From Symsagittifera roscoffensis (taxonomy: Eukaryota; Xenacoelomorpha; Acoela; Convolutidae): a stretch of DNA of 64,000 nucleotides. The stretch is from the NCBI RefSeq assembly GCF_963678635.1, contig NC_087065.1, positions 12,731,579 through 12,795,578 of the forward strand, read 5' to 3'. Numbering within the stretch: position 1 is the stretch's first letter; each line of letters begins with the position of its first letter. The position numbers and the translations under genes were made by a program. This document shows, piece after piece, positions 9,185 to 21,936 of this stretch. The notes under the pieces are model-generated. The model did no database searches. It saw only the letters and a list, made by a program, of their open reading frames with translations, and was not told the origin of the DNA.

Positions 9185-11861
9185 AAGGCATTGTTGTTAC
9201 TCTTGTTACCATTCAGGTTACATATAAAACCGTTAAAATAAAACCGTTGATTAATTTGTTTGGCATTTGTTTGTCATTTGCTTCAATCTTTTCATTCAAT
9301 TTCTCTAATTGCAACAGGTCATATCTTATTTTTCCTTTCAACGTTTCATTCACTCTACCTGAGCTAAAACCTAATAAAAATTTCAATAATTTAAATTTGA
9401 GACTAAATCACTACTTAAGTTCTGTTCTGTTAATTCTCTTCGTAAGAAGGGTCCGCTATAGCGAAACAATAAATGTCTTATGAAAAGCACAGACTGTTCC
9501 AACCAAAATCATTTATTGAATGGAGCATCTAAAATGATAACTTAAAAAAGATTTGCAGAATTTGTGAATATATTTTTTCCGTTTTTTTTAGACTACCATT
9601 TTTTTATTATAAATATTTCACATTTGCAACTGCTTAATTCGGATTATTCAAGGCAGTCGGATTATTCAAGGCTTTGCCCTGTTACAAGCAGTCTTGTCGC
9701 CTTCTTATGATGACAATCCGTTTTTGATTAAATCAGTTGGTTCAATCAGTTTAAAAACACCAAAATTTGTGCTACGATAGAGGTTACTTTTTTCATCAAA
9801 ATTTCAAACATCTTTTTTCGGAAAACAGATTTTTCAAAGTAGTAAAAAAACTCTAAAAAATTCCTAGCAAAAAGTTCTACGATTTTAATGTCTTGATTTT
9901 TCCAGCTCAAGTTGTTCAGCTTAAAACTACTCCAGCTTGAGTTTTTCAAAAAAACGGCGTTTTGTGACCATGCTTTGAAAACAAACTTCGTGATATCTCT
10001 TTCCGCGACCAAAATTTCATAGTTTTGTCAATATATTGTTTAATATTGAACTTCGATTTTTAAAAAATATCTGGAAAACGTCTCATACGTTTTAGAATGG
10101 AGCAAAAATGTGTGAATTGAAACGTGAATCAATTAGACTTTAAAAAACAAATCATGGCGAGCGCAAATTATATAAAAGTTTTGACGAAGCAAAATGCGAC
10201 TGTAATGGACGTTTTTCTTTGTTCAGAAATCATTTGATTTAGAATTCAACGCAAACCAACCTAATTCCTTTGAATTTTGGATTAATTGTAGCAATAGTTA
10301 TATATCTGTTGAGATTCCTTAGCTTTCTGTAATTGCAGCTCTAAAACAAAAATCGTAAGACGTAAAAGCGCTGGAACAAAATTAATTCTTTGATTGGTTT
10401 CATTGAATTAGAAAATAATCTACAAAAAAAATCAGAGTTAGCTGTGTTCCTGGAAGACAAATTTTTGTAAATAAATTAATTGTTTACATTTTATAGGTGT
10501 CGTTGTCACTATAAATTTGAAAATAGATAAGTCAGCCAAAGTATAAACCAACCGAAAATGCGCGGATATATAAGCCAGCCGAAAATTTACATCTTTTGAA
10601 TGAATTTGCATAACTTTGTAACCGTTGATTAATTGTTATATGACTATTATATAACACTTACGTATTTTCGAATAGCTGATACTTTGGCTGGTTTTTATTT
10701 CGGTCAGTTTCTATAGTAGTACCAGAAGCATTCCTTTATATTTTGTGATTGAATAGGGTCAGATATGTGTCATGATTTTTTGTTGAGTGCAGTGCTGATA
10801 TAAATTATCCGGGCGAAATGAACAAATTTTGAAACTTGAAATGCGTTACGCGTTTTTCTTAAACTGGGTTGAGATAAGACAAAAGAAAATGAGAACCAAA
10901 TTTGCTTAGAACTTTACCGGAACAACTGTAGAAGAGACTGAATTTGATTTAGCTTGCTAATCAAGTGACATTTTAGATTTATCGTAATTTTTTTTTACTC
11001 AAAGAAGCTAAAATGGCCCCTTTTTAGTGTACAATTTTGGCCCGGAAAATCACAAAATAAGTTATTTGCACCATAATAATTGGGGGCAAATTCTAAGCAA
11101 CTCTGATTCACATTTGTCCGAATAAGTTAAATACGCGCTGTGTTTCTTTAACTCCAACAAAATCAGCTGTGATTTACAGATTATTCAGGGCTGATTCAAC
11201 GCAACAATTATCAGCTTTATTACAACGATTTAGCGTTAATCATGTTAAAAGCCATAAAAGAGACATTAACACCATTTTTTTTTTGAAATAGCGATCTGAT
11301 CTGAGCTCGAGCCAAGAAGAAACCAAAAAACAAATGTGCCTTTCAAATTTTGTTTATTCATGAACTTTTTAACTTAATTTCTCAAAAATCTTTTTTGCTG
11401 ATTTCACAATCTTTCAAAATATCAAAAGAAACCTAATATACTTCTGATTTTCAAGGCAATTTGAATTTTCTATTTAAAATTACTACTGCGATTTCTTTTG
11501 ACTCACAAAATCAAAATCCTTTGAGTGTACTGAGCTCTAATTCTAATTGGCAAAAAGACATGCTTCTGATGGTAAATGATTGAAGTGTTTTGCGAGTTAT
11601 TTTGGATAAACTTAGCTTGGGGGTAAACGGGTCTGTAGTTGGAGGGGAGAGAGGGTTAATGGCTGATTGAAGGGGCTGGTAAAAGTCAAGAGATACGAGG
11701 AGTAAGTGTTAGTGTTGTAAACGAGGCGGTACATTGAGATTAATTACTTTCAGATTGTATTAAGAAAGGTTTACTGAACATTTATGACTGTCTTTACAAA
11801 TAGTTTCTTAACTTTTTTGTCACCTTCCAATTTCTCCAATTACCCTACCATAAACTTACAA
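9185..11861. other. AT-rich intergenic sequence with repeat fragments
   Basis: Contains a fragment of the R1 head in inverted orientation (9652-9687) and a 12-bp inverted repeat CAGCCAAAGTAT/ATACTTTGGCTG (10533-10544 and 10679-10690), possibly a small foldback element. No gene is supported; the two ~90-100-codon frames near 9178-9483 and 9746-10012 lack any domain or splice context. Confidence 0.5.
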
Positions 11862-12316
11862 ACACGCACACACAGACGAAAACACACACAGACCATACAC
11901 ACACATTCGCGCACACACACACACATATACACACACGCAAGCACACATACGTCACAGGCACACACACATACGCACACACATATACACATACGGACGCACA
12001 CAAACATGCACCCACACATAAAAAACATACGCCCAACATACAATACATATACACACACGCAAGCACACATACGGCACAGGCACACACACATACGCACACA
12101 CATATACACATACGGACGCACACAAACATGCACCCACACATAAAACACATACGCACAACATACAACACATACGCACACACAAAAACATACACACACGCGA
12201 AAACAAACACACACTCACCATACAAACATACACACACACACGCACACTTACGCATGTACTCACACATACAGACACACGCGCACATCCACACATACGCGCA
12301 CACACACACCACACAC

Positions 12317-12348
<32 letters not shown>

Positions 12349-12857
12349 CAAAGAAACATATACATAAACACGAAAACAATCACACACAACATACACACAT
12401 ACGCACTCACACTTAAAGAAACACACACACGAAAACACACCTACACAACATAGACACACACACGCACGCGCACACATACGCACGCACACACATACACATA
12501 CGGACGCACACAAACAGACACCCACACAAAAACACACACACAACATACAAACAAACATATACACAAACCCGAAAACAAACTCACGTAACATACACACATA
12601 CCCACACACACTTAACGAAACACACACACGAAAACACACATACACAACATAGAAACACACACATACAGCCACACACACATGCACACATACGGCATAGGCA
12701 CACACATATGCACACACACATACGCACATACACACATACACACACACACACACACACATCCGCACACACACAAACATATACACGTACGAAAACAAACACA
12801 CACGCCGTACACACACTTACGCACACACACGCACATACGCATGCACACACGCATACA

Positions 12858-12901
<44 letters not shown>

Positions 12902-13159
12902 CTCATACGGTATAGGCACACACGCACATACCCACACCCATATACACATACACACGGACGCACGCATACACACACAGGAAAACACATGCACAACATACAC
13001 ACATACGCGCACACAAAAAGATACACACACACGAAAACAAGCACACACACACCATACACGCACATATGCACACACACATGCACACGCACACACACACACA
13101 CACACACACCCGCACACACACACTCTCACACACACATACGCACGCAGGCACACACACAG

Positions 13160-13205
<46 letters not shown>

Positions 13206-13503
13206 GCCACAAGCACAAACACACCTACGCTACACACATACACAAACGCACGCTTACAAACATGCACAAAAGCGAAAACACACACACGCACACACAAACA
13301 CACACTTCATGCACGCGCACACACAGAGACACACACACATGCACACATACGGCATAAGCACCCACACACACACGCGCACATCATACACACACACACACAC
13401 ATAAACAAACACACTTACATACGCACGCACGCACACGGCACGCACGCACACCCACGCACTCACACATATGCACACATACGCAGACGCACACACACACAAA
13501 CAC
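11862..13503 (+). repeat. Long (CA)n-type compound microsatellite/minisatellite
   Basis: About 1.64 kb almost entirely of ACAC with interruptions such as ATACGG, CGCAAG and AAAACA. The CA strand stays on + throughout. A higher-order unit of about 122 bp occurs twice in tandem (from 11931 and from 12053), and variants of the CATACGGCATAGGCACAC phrase recur near 12690, 12905 and 13347. Because CA repeats contain no stop codons, long Thr/His frames (+) and Val/Cys frames (-) run through it; they are artefacts. Confidence 0.95.
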
Positions 13504-13506
13504 ACT

Positions 13507-13576
13507 GAGAGAGAGAGAGAGAATCGAGATAAAGAGAGAAAAAGAGAGAGAATCGAGAGAAAAAGAGAAAGAGAGA
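13507..13576 (+). repeat. (GA)n purine tract
   Basis: GAGAGAGA blocks interrupted by AATCGAGA and AAAGAGAG directly follow the CA tract. Confidence 0.9.
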
Positions 13577-13734
13577 CACCCCTGTTCAAATTGGAGAGTG
13601 GTTAAAACTGCGTGAGTGCTTGTGCGTGTGTGTGTGTGATTATTATAGTTTGTTTTTATCCATGGATAATCAATGCTAATCCGAAAAAATTGGTTGCGGG
13701 AGATTCAAGCTGATGGAATCTGGAGAAAAACAAG

Positions 13735-13777
13735 ACACGCACACGCAAACACTTACACACACACACACACATTCATG

Positions 13778-13831
<54 letters not shown>

Positions 13832-13896
13832 AAAAGAGTGAGAGAGAGTGAGAGAGAAGAGAGAAAGGAGAGAGAGAGAGAGAGAAAGAGAGAGAA
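13735..13896 (+). repeat. Compound (CA)n-(GA)n microsatellite
   Basis: CA-rich sequence, then about 35 bp of uninterrupted CA, then about 80 bp of GA with AAAGAG and GTGAG interruptions. It is followed by ATGCGCGAAGGACCG (13908-13922), which recurs in near-inverse form at 14230-14246 (GCGGTCCTTCGCGCAT). Confidence 0.9.
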
Positions 13897-14219
13897 GTGG
13901 AATGCCTCATGCGCGAAGGACCGAACGCGCGAAAAAAAAATCAGCCAATCAGACTTCAGTAATCTAAAATTTGGAAAGAAAGTAAACACTTCCCGGGACT
14001 GAATATTGATATGGGCCGAATATAAAAATGGAAGAAACATGCAAATTTTTCAAATTGTCACTGACCGCCGCTGACTTGGAACAAATTTTATATTTCAAGG
14101 CTTTCGTTATGAAAGAAGCAAAATATTGCTTTATTTAATTCATTTTAATTGAAAGGCAATTGCTTCTTTTTAAAAGTTGACTTTCGACTAATTTTGCTTT
14201 CGGTCTTTCGTTTTTGAGT

Positions 14220-14360
14220 TTTTTAGCCCATGCGGTCCTTCGCGCATGGGAATAGCCCCCAGCGAGACACACACACACGCATGTTTATTAAGATTTGAGA
14301 GAGGCTAAATTTTGCGCGTGTGTGTGTGTGTTTGTATGTGGGTGGGTGGGAGGGTACGTT
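14220..14360. repeat. Short CA/TG tracts and small palindrome
   Basis: CCCATGCG...CGCATGGG forms an imperfect palindrome at about 14227-14250. Short CA (14266-14280) and TG (14318-14345) runs follow. A GATTCAAGCTG...TGGAGAAAAA phrase at about 14411-14440 repeats 13702-13730. Confidence 0.6.
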
Positions 14361-17300
14361 ATACAAGTTATCCATAGATCTGTAGAAATTGATCTGTAAA
14401 GATCTGTAGAGATTCAAGCTGTAGATTTTGGAGAAAAATAAACGCTAGCCCCCCGGTGTTTATCAGCGTGATTGTTTCAGAAGCGTGAAACTTTCGAGAT
14501 TTCCAAATATATATCCAATGGGAAAAAATGAGCTGGGTGTGTATCTGTGTGGTAAAAATGGAAAGGTGTGGGCCAAAAAATGTTGTTTATACAAATTGTA
14601 GTAGTGGTGTTGAATTTATGAAGGGTATTTTCGAATTTGTGTTAAACTATCATCGGATTAATTTTTTTAATGGATTGTAATATAACAATTGTGATCCCTA
14701 TGATAGATAATAAATAATAATAATTGATGATATGGCATGTTTTTTATACTGAAATTGACTTTACTTGTTTATGTTCCTCAATAACCCACTGCGGGCTGTT
14801 TTTTCACTCATCAAACCCATACAGTCACTCAGTTTTTGTCTCCAGCTTACATGAACGCAAACTGAAAAAAAGTCGGAAAGTTTTGGACTGGCACTGTTTT
14901 TTTTTCACATCCCTACGTTTCATGCCGGATAAATTTAGGTTCACATGCTAGGGTGTCTAATTTTTTGTTCCGTCTATTGAAAATGGCAAGGAACCTTTTT
15001 TATGTTTTTGTTTTTGTTTTCCACTTAAATTTTGGTTCCGCAAATAATCATCGGAATATACCAAGTTGCAGCCTTTTCAGTCGTGATTCAAAAGATGTTT
15101 AGCGAACTTCAAAAAAATGTACCAGTTTTGAGAACAACTGGTTAAAAGTGTTAGATTTTAAGTTTAGTTTCGAGCGAGTAATGCGCTCGAGTAACGCTCG
15201 TTATATAAAAGTATACTTTTATGTAAGCTTTGAGGCTGTAAACACTTTTATTGTAAGTAATTCAATCTTTTCTGTTATCCTTCTTTTTTAAATGACAAAT
15301 ATTGTCACTTGTGTAAATGTAAAATTTTACGCGGTGATATAGCTCGAAAAAATCACACTACGCCCGACACTAATTTTTTTTAAATGAAAATGGTCGGCCT
15401 TTGTGCTGTGTACTTCCGTAACTTTTTCAGTTTCGTGGAAATTTCTGAAATTGAAGGTTGGTGTATTTTTGGGTATCCGCTCAAAAATAATTGGCCTTGT
15501 TTCCGAGCTGAGCTTTTACTGCAAATACTGAGCCCAAATGCTTTAAAAGTTGCATGTAATGGTTTGTGTACGCGCTACAACCGAGTTAGAAAGAAAACTA
15601 TTTTTTAAATCTTTTTTTTTGGTTTCATTTTTTGGTTTGGATAATCCATAATTGTTTTTTTTCTGCGATTTCCAGAGGATCTATGTGAAGCTATCCAGCT
15701 TGTCAAAGCATAGTCCGTATTTCCTTTTCGCCCACATTCCAGACTGAATTATTTTGATGAGCAAAGGTCAATTTTTAGTCTAATCAAGGTCATGGTACCT
15801 TTGTTGCAGCCAAAATCGGTCAGGCTGTAGTAGCACTGAAGCTAGCGGTCAAGTGAGTGAGCGTCCTCGCACACTATCATTGCTTTGGGAGGGGATCAAT
15901 CACACATTCTCAAGATTACACATTGAACGCCTCGCCTTACCATTGTGCTAAACGCTTCTAATTCTATCAGCTCAATTTCCTCAGTGTAGGTAATGCAGGC
16001 TCTGTGAAGCTAACGTAGAACTTCTGTGCATGCTAAGGTTTTTTAAAATCATTTTTGGTCGTGACTTATAAACAAAAAATGTGAAAAAAATAACGTTTAG
16101 ACGTGTTTATTAATTAATATGGAAACATTTCGAAAAAAAGCACAAAAACTGAAAAAGATCCAATATTAGTTTAATGAGTGCTTTTTTGTTTCGATAAGAA
16201 TTAGTAAAACATTAGAAACTCAGTAATAAATTTCAAAATTACATCTGAAAACAAAAACCGCTGATAAAATTTTGATTAATTTTATTTTCAGTTCTTTTTG
16301 CATATTGGTGGAGTCTGTGACATATAAAACAAATAGTTTATGTATCTAAACAAAAATTGAAAAACAACAAAATTAAATTTTAACTACCTCACCATTTCTA
16401 AAAATTGCCAAATCAAACTAAGCAGGTGCGAAAAAAGCACAGAATTTCAGATCAAAAAATAACACCGGAGTTTTTTTGTCTTTATCATAATTTCAAATAA
16501 GCTTTGCGTATTGATGAAATTATTTTCATATTGAAATATAATGACATCGAAACTTCAAAAAACACCTTTACAAGTCGTCGACCAAACATGTTATCAAATT
16601 AAAATGTTCCCATGCACACAAGTTCCGAGTCAAATTCACACAGCCTACCTTGCCGACAGAATGAGCCGACAGAATTTGAGAACGATTTAACCCGAAAAAC
16701 AAAAATTAGAATTTCTACACTCGTGTATAACGCTTAAACATGCCTCATGAAAATTTTAATCAATTTTGGCTCAGATTTTGCAGTTAAAACTACGCCTAGT
16801 CGAAAGCTACCGAAGAATTCTCACCAATCCACGTAGGTCGCTCAGGTCTTAGATATTACTACTACGCCAACTAACCACTTATTATGTACAAAATAATGGG
16901 ATAAAAATCATTGAACTCATTTTTCTGCACCATTAAAAAAGTAAAACAACTAAAATCCCACTTATCGGACAAAAATATGAGCAGATACGCGATAGTCCAT
17001 AAAATAGATCTGTTTCGTCTCAAGCATCAGCGTAAATAATGATCAAAGTGACCTGATTAACTCATTTAATTTGAAATTTCGACTGAGCAAGTAGTCTTTG
17101 ACAAGTGAAATCTATGAAAAAATCGCTAGGGTAAAAATTTCCGTATGCGAATCACGATAACTTATGAAACTATATCAAACAGGCGTCTTTGGCAGGTGAA
17201 ATTCTGGACATATGTCGGCACGTGAAAAAGAGTTCAGCCCACCATAATTCAATTAATGACCAGATCTTTGAATAACCTAGGCAGTGACTTAAAGTCAAAA

Positions 17301-17800
17301 ACAACTTTGTCTTGACTAACAAAAAATTCATAAAAACCCTTCGAGAACCTTCAACCAAATTTTATTATTATTAAAACTATAAACGTTTTTTTTTCGGCAG
17401 CAATTTCAGCTAGTCCAAAAATTGATGTACCAGTGATGAATACTTGGAGAAGGGACAACTTTATCGCTAGCTCATGTTCTGGAAAAACAACTAAAAAACA
17501 CCCACTGTGCAAAAATCTGAAAAATCATCTTCTGTCAAGTATTTAAGGAGAGCTGAAAAATCAATTTGTTGGAACTAAGAAACCTGTTTTAAAAAATCAA
17601 TAGCAAAAATCCTAGAGCTGGGCCGCTCCTGCTCATATTTACTTCCAAATGCAAACTTATTTCGAAGGATCTCATTTTCTGTGATTTCGTTCAGCTTAAA
17701 ACTGAAATCTGCATGCGTTGGTCCTGAAAACTGCACAAAAATTACAATCAAGGCGAATGAGTCATCTGACCTTGACACGTCTGACCTTGTTCTGGTTTTA
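14361..17800. other. Intergenic region upstream of the LDLa gene
   Basis: No coding sequence is supported. The frames at 14724-14951, 15384-15608, 17170-17358, 17575-17829 (-) and 17681-18031 (+) have no recognisable domains; the last overlaps the LDLa promoter and first exon in another frame. A weak tRNA-like segment near 15850-15965 is listed among the rejected items. Confidence 0.5.
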
Positions 17801-17803
17801 TCA

Positions 17804-17809
17804 TATAAA
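17804..17809 (+). promoter_or_regulatory. Candidate TATA box of the LDLa gene
   Basis: TATAAA within TCATATAAATT lies 175 bp upstream of the start codon, and TTCAGTC, an initiator-like motif, follows at 17821. In this AT-rich background the match may be chance; the position relative to the start codon is reasonable for a short 5' leader. Confidence 0.3.
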
Positions 17810-17978
17810 TTTAACAAACATTCAGTCAAATCAAGCCATCAAATGAAAAACAGAACGAATGAAGTACCTGCCAGACACATTGTGACCTGTCAATTGAATC
17901 TTTTGCGGGGTCAGTTCACTTCAAATCATTGTTGCCTCTTGTCATCGGTTGAAGAACGTCTGAATTCGAGAAGTAGTA

Positions 17979-20900
17979 ATGCGGACACCGTTTATCATCT
18001 TGCTCTGTCTAGGAGCAGCGTTAGCGCGTAAGTATTGTCACACTTAGTTTAAATTTCTCATTGCGTAATTTCATCCGATTTCCAACCTGACGAACCATCG
18101 ACTATCGAACTCCCTTTTTTGACGTATTGTCATCAAAGCCTAACTGTGATGTAAATTGAATATCTTACGTTATTGTTTGGTTTTTATAATAGGACTTTTA
18201 TCTATGGATTGTTTTAGTTGATGACTCACTGACGCGGAGGAAGTTGAACCAGGATGCGCAAGTGCGTTGGGCAGCCAAGAAACTGTACCACGATGCCACA
18301 TTGAACACCAAACGTCACAAGAGAGGAATGGTCACTGAGAACGGAGTGAAAGGATTCGTGACCCGAGTTATGGAACCCGAATCGAACATGGCCTCCAACA
18401 AGACTTACCAGGGTGTATGTATCAAATTGTGCAATCAATTGACAAATATTTTGCTTTTAAGCTACTGCTAATTTTGCTTCCAGGAGGTGGTTAAGAGAAT
18501 GGGAACTGGTCAACGAGGAAACTGCGGTGCCAATCAGTTTGAGTGTGACTCGGGGGATTGTATAGCTTATCAATGGCTGTGCAACACTATCAAAAACTGT
18601 CCTGATGGTTCTGACGAGTCAATTTGTAGTTGTAACGTCGACGAGTTTGAATGTGCAAATGGAAGGTATGTCGGAAGTTTTTGAACAAACGTTAGAACTG
18701 ATTTTTGGGTACCTCTTTTGGCAACTAGCTGCAATTTCAAGCTTTTGTAGAGCTCTGGACACAATCTCGGAAGAATTATCTAGAGCGAAAGCAGGGTTTG
18801 AATTTTTGGAATTCTTGGTACACTTTAGAGCAAGGATATTAATTATTGCATTTTGAAAAGGGGTTACTTTGACTGACTGTACAGGTGCGTTTTGGGAATT
18901 TACGTCTGCGATCAGTTCAACAACTGCGGAGACTTCAGTGATGAAGCGAACTGCTGGATGTGTCCCCCTGGAGAGTACACGTGCATGAACGGAGCCTGCA
19001 TTGACGACGACCTGGTTTGCGACGGGGACAACGACTGCCACGATTGGTCCGACGAACTGTTCTGCGAATCTTGTTCCTATGGTCAATACCAGTGTCCTGG
19101 ATCCAACGTCTGTATTCCGGGTGAATGGCTCTGCGACGGAGATACTGATTGTCCCACCGTTCAAAATGTAGTAACAAACGAGGAAGCCAAGTGTCATTGC
19201 GGAATTGATGACTTCGTATGCGCCAACGACAGGTGTGAGGGTTACTCCGACATTTGCGATGGTATTAATCAATGTGGAGATGGTTCCGACGAGCTCTTCT
19301 GTTGGTGCGGAGATGATCAATTCACTTGCCGAAATGGTCGATGCATTCCTAGCTTCCTTCAGTGCAATAATATGAACGATTGCGGTGATTTCTCCGATGA
19401 GGTGCATTGCTTCTGCGATGCAGGTGAAGACTTTGTGTGCACCAACGGAAGGTGTGTTCATGGAATGACCAGATGCGATGGTGTGAATGACTGCGGTGAC
19501 TTTTCGGATGAGGTTGATTGCACTTGTAGCTATGGGAAATGGATGTGCCAAGATCTCTCGATGTGTGTAGCCACTGGCGACATCTGCGATGGAGCTCCCG
19601 ACTGTCCAGATGGATCCGACGAATACCATTGCTCATGCACGATCCACACCTTCAAGTGCGCTAATGGATTTTGCCTCAGCGAATACACTCGCTGCAACGG
19701 GCAGAACGACTGCGGCGACAACTCGGATGAGGCGCTGTGTTTCTGTAAGCCTCACGAGTTCCAGTGCACGACAGGTAAATGTATTGCAGACTACTTGCAG
19801 TGCAATGGCTTCAACGACTGCGGAGATCATTCGGACGAGAGAGACTGTGGGTGTCCCGACAGTCTGTTTACATGTGTGGGTGGAAACTGCGTGCCTCTGA
19901 CAGCTGTCTGTAATGGAATGGATGATTGCGGAGATTTGTCGGACGAGGCTGAATGCAGATGCGACCCGAATGAGTTCCAATGCGACAATGGACAGGTTAG
20001 AATTATTGAACAGAACACCTGAATGTATGGAAGTGTTAAGCTGCCTTGGAAACTGCCTTAGAGAATTAGGCATCCAAATGCATAGCTTTGAACGGTCAAT
20101 TACCATAAAAGAATTTTGGGAACAGATTTACTTGTCATCCAGGACGAAACAGGATGTACTACTGTAGAGTCTAAGTTTGACTCGACCGTTTCAGTGTGTG
20201 CCTAAATCAACTCAGTGCGATGGTACGAACAACTGCGGTGACCGATCAGATGAGAAAGAGTGTGGAGGCGGAGGTACTGGAGGGGGAAGCAGGATGTGCT
20301 CTCAGGGAGAGTGGACTTGCAACAGTGGGCAGTGCATCCGGGCAGACAGGAAATGCGATCAGTTCCAGGACTGCGTCGACAACTCGGACGAGAAGTTCTG
20401 CACTGGCACTGGTGGCGGCACTGGTGGTGGATCTGGCTCTTTAACCTGTAGGACTGGCGAGTTTGTCTGCGAGAAGAGCAGGAAGTGCATCATGAGTTCA
20501 AGGAAGTGTGATGGAATCCCGGATTGCGACTATGGAGAAGATGAAAGCAACTGTAACGTGAGACCAGGACCGGTTGGTATTTTATTTCTATTAACCCTGC
20601 TGAGAATTGTAGTCTTGAGCTTGAACAGAACTCCCGAGTAACGACAAACATCCGCCCCAGAATTATCCAAATGAAATTTCCACTGAAGGGCTTGGAAATT
20701 ACATGGCAAATATGTCAATATAAATGTTCTGTTTTAGATTACGACAGATACTTGCAAGTCGGACGAATTCGAATGTTCACCTAACATCTGCATCCACAAC
20801 TCATGGGTCTGTGACGGCAGAGAAGACTGCAGAAATGGCAAAGACGAGATCTCCTGTCAAAAGTGCCGACCTGAAGAGTTCGAGTGCCGAAACGGCGAAT

Positions 20901-21936
20901 GCATTGACTCTCGGTTCTTGTGCGACATGCAACCCGACTGCTTCGATGGATCGGATGAACTTCCTCAGACTTGCCGAAAGCAGCTGGCGTGTCCTCCCGG
21001 AAAGTTCCTATGCGACGAGAGAAACTGCATTCCAGATGACAAGGTCTGCAACGGATATGTTGACTGTCGCGACCAGACTGATGAACTGCAATGCGAGAGC
21101 CACCAGCGATGCAACTATGATCAGTTCCAGTGCGACGATGGAAAGTGCGTGCCTGGAAGTTACAAATGCGACGGACACGCCGACTGTTCTCGAAAAGAAG
21201 ATGAACGATATTGCAGTAACGGAGGAGGCAACACTGGGTAATATATAGCATTTCGAACAATTGTAACAAACAAAAAATAAAAGAACGGAATTTGTTCAAC
21301 TGGATTTTGAAAATGTTTCGGTCGTTTCCTGAAAAAATTTTCCTTTCTACTTAGTCTGTTTTATTGGTTGGGAGGGATGGGTGGGAAAGACGGAAAAAAT
21401 TACTGTAGTTGAAACTGATGTCAACAACACGAGCCCAGCAAAGAAATGGCCATTCAAATAAAATAGAAGCACCAAGTATAAAGAATAATAAAATTTGATA
21501 TCTGATAAATTTGTTTGTTAGACCTGCGGTACAGCCTCCTAACATCAATTCTGGCGCTTGCGACTTCCAATGCTGGGACAAAAAGTGTCTCCCATGGGCT
21601 GCGAGATGCGACAGAAAGAGGGACTGCAGCAGAGGCGAAGACGAGATGAAGTGTGAAACCCAACCTACCCAACCGAAGCCTCAGCCCAAACCCCAGCGCA
21701 TCACAGGAACCTTCACCGTCCACCACAACGGGGCAGGAATGGGGGGCTCAGCCGGAAACTCACTCTCTGATCTTAGCCAACCACAAGGAGGCTGTCCATT
21801 GGGGGGCCATATGTGCAACTCAGGGGAATGTCTGACTGCGGACAAGAGGTGCAATTATGTGTACGACTGCTGCGTTGCCAGCCGAGATCCGGATTGCAGA
21901 GACTGGTCGGACGAGGATAACTGCAGCTCTGGATGA
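17979..21936 (+). CDS. Secreted protein with about 20 LDL-receptor class A repeats
   Basis: Seven exons: 17979-18027, 18218-18414, 18484-18665, 18885-19995, 20195-20572, 20738-21237, 21522-21936. All introns are GT-AG, phases match, and the total of 2832 nt gives 943 aa plus a TGA stop. Residues 1-16 (MRTPFIILLCLGAALA) are a signal peptide. Residues 17 to ~95 are a basic leader with a furin-type site RHKR at 49-52. From residue 96 on there are about 20 LDLa modules (six cysteines each, most ending D-x-S-D-E, the calcium-binding motif). Glycine-rich linkers separate modules 12-13 and 13-14, and a Pro/Gln-rich linker precedes the last. Module 4 has lost the acidic motif, and the last carries extra cysteines. 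No transmembrane segment, EGF or beta-propeller is seen, unlike LDL receptors, so the protein is probably extracellular. LDLa modules bind proteins or lipoproteins with calcium; the ligand here is unknown. Exons are visibly GC-richer than the surroundings. Confidence 0.93.

Noticed and set aside
9178-9483. 101-codon hydrophobic frame starting at the edge of the TAATNNATTA element
   Set aside because: AT-rich sequence, no domain, no splice or promoter context.
11784-13508. Long open frames in the CA tract (for example Val/Cys-rich on minus, Thr/His-rich on plus, up to over 300 codons)
   Set aside because: CA/TG repeats contain no stop codons in any frame, and the products are pure repeat translations on both strands.
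15850-15965. Possible tRNA-like segment on minus with a box A match (TAGCACAATGG) and a weak box B
   Set aside because: The T stem and acceptor stem do not pair and the anticodon loop has the wrong size. At most a decayed tRNA-derived repeat; not annotated.
18619-19629. 336-codon minus-strand frame opposite the LDLa exons
   Set aside because: Antisense shadow of a GC-rich conserved exon. The plus strand has the LDLa cysteine pattern, splice sites and phase continuity.
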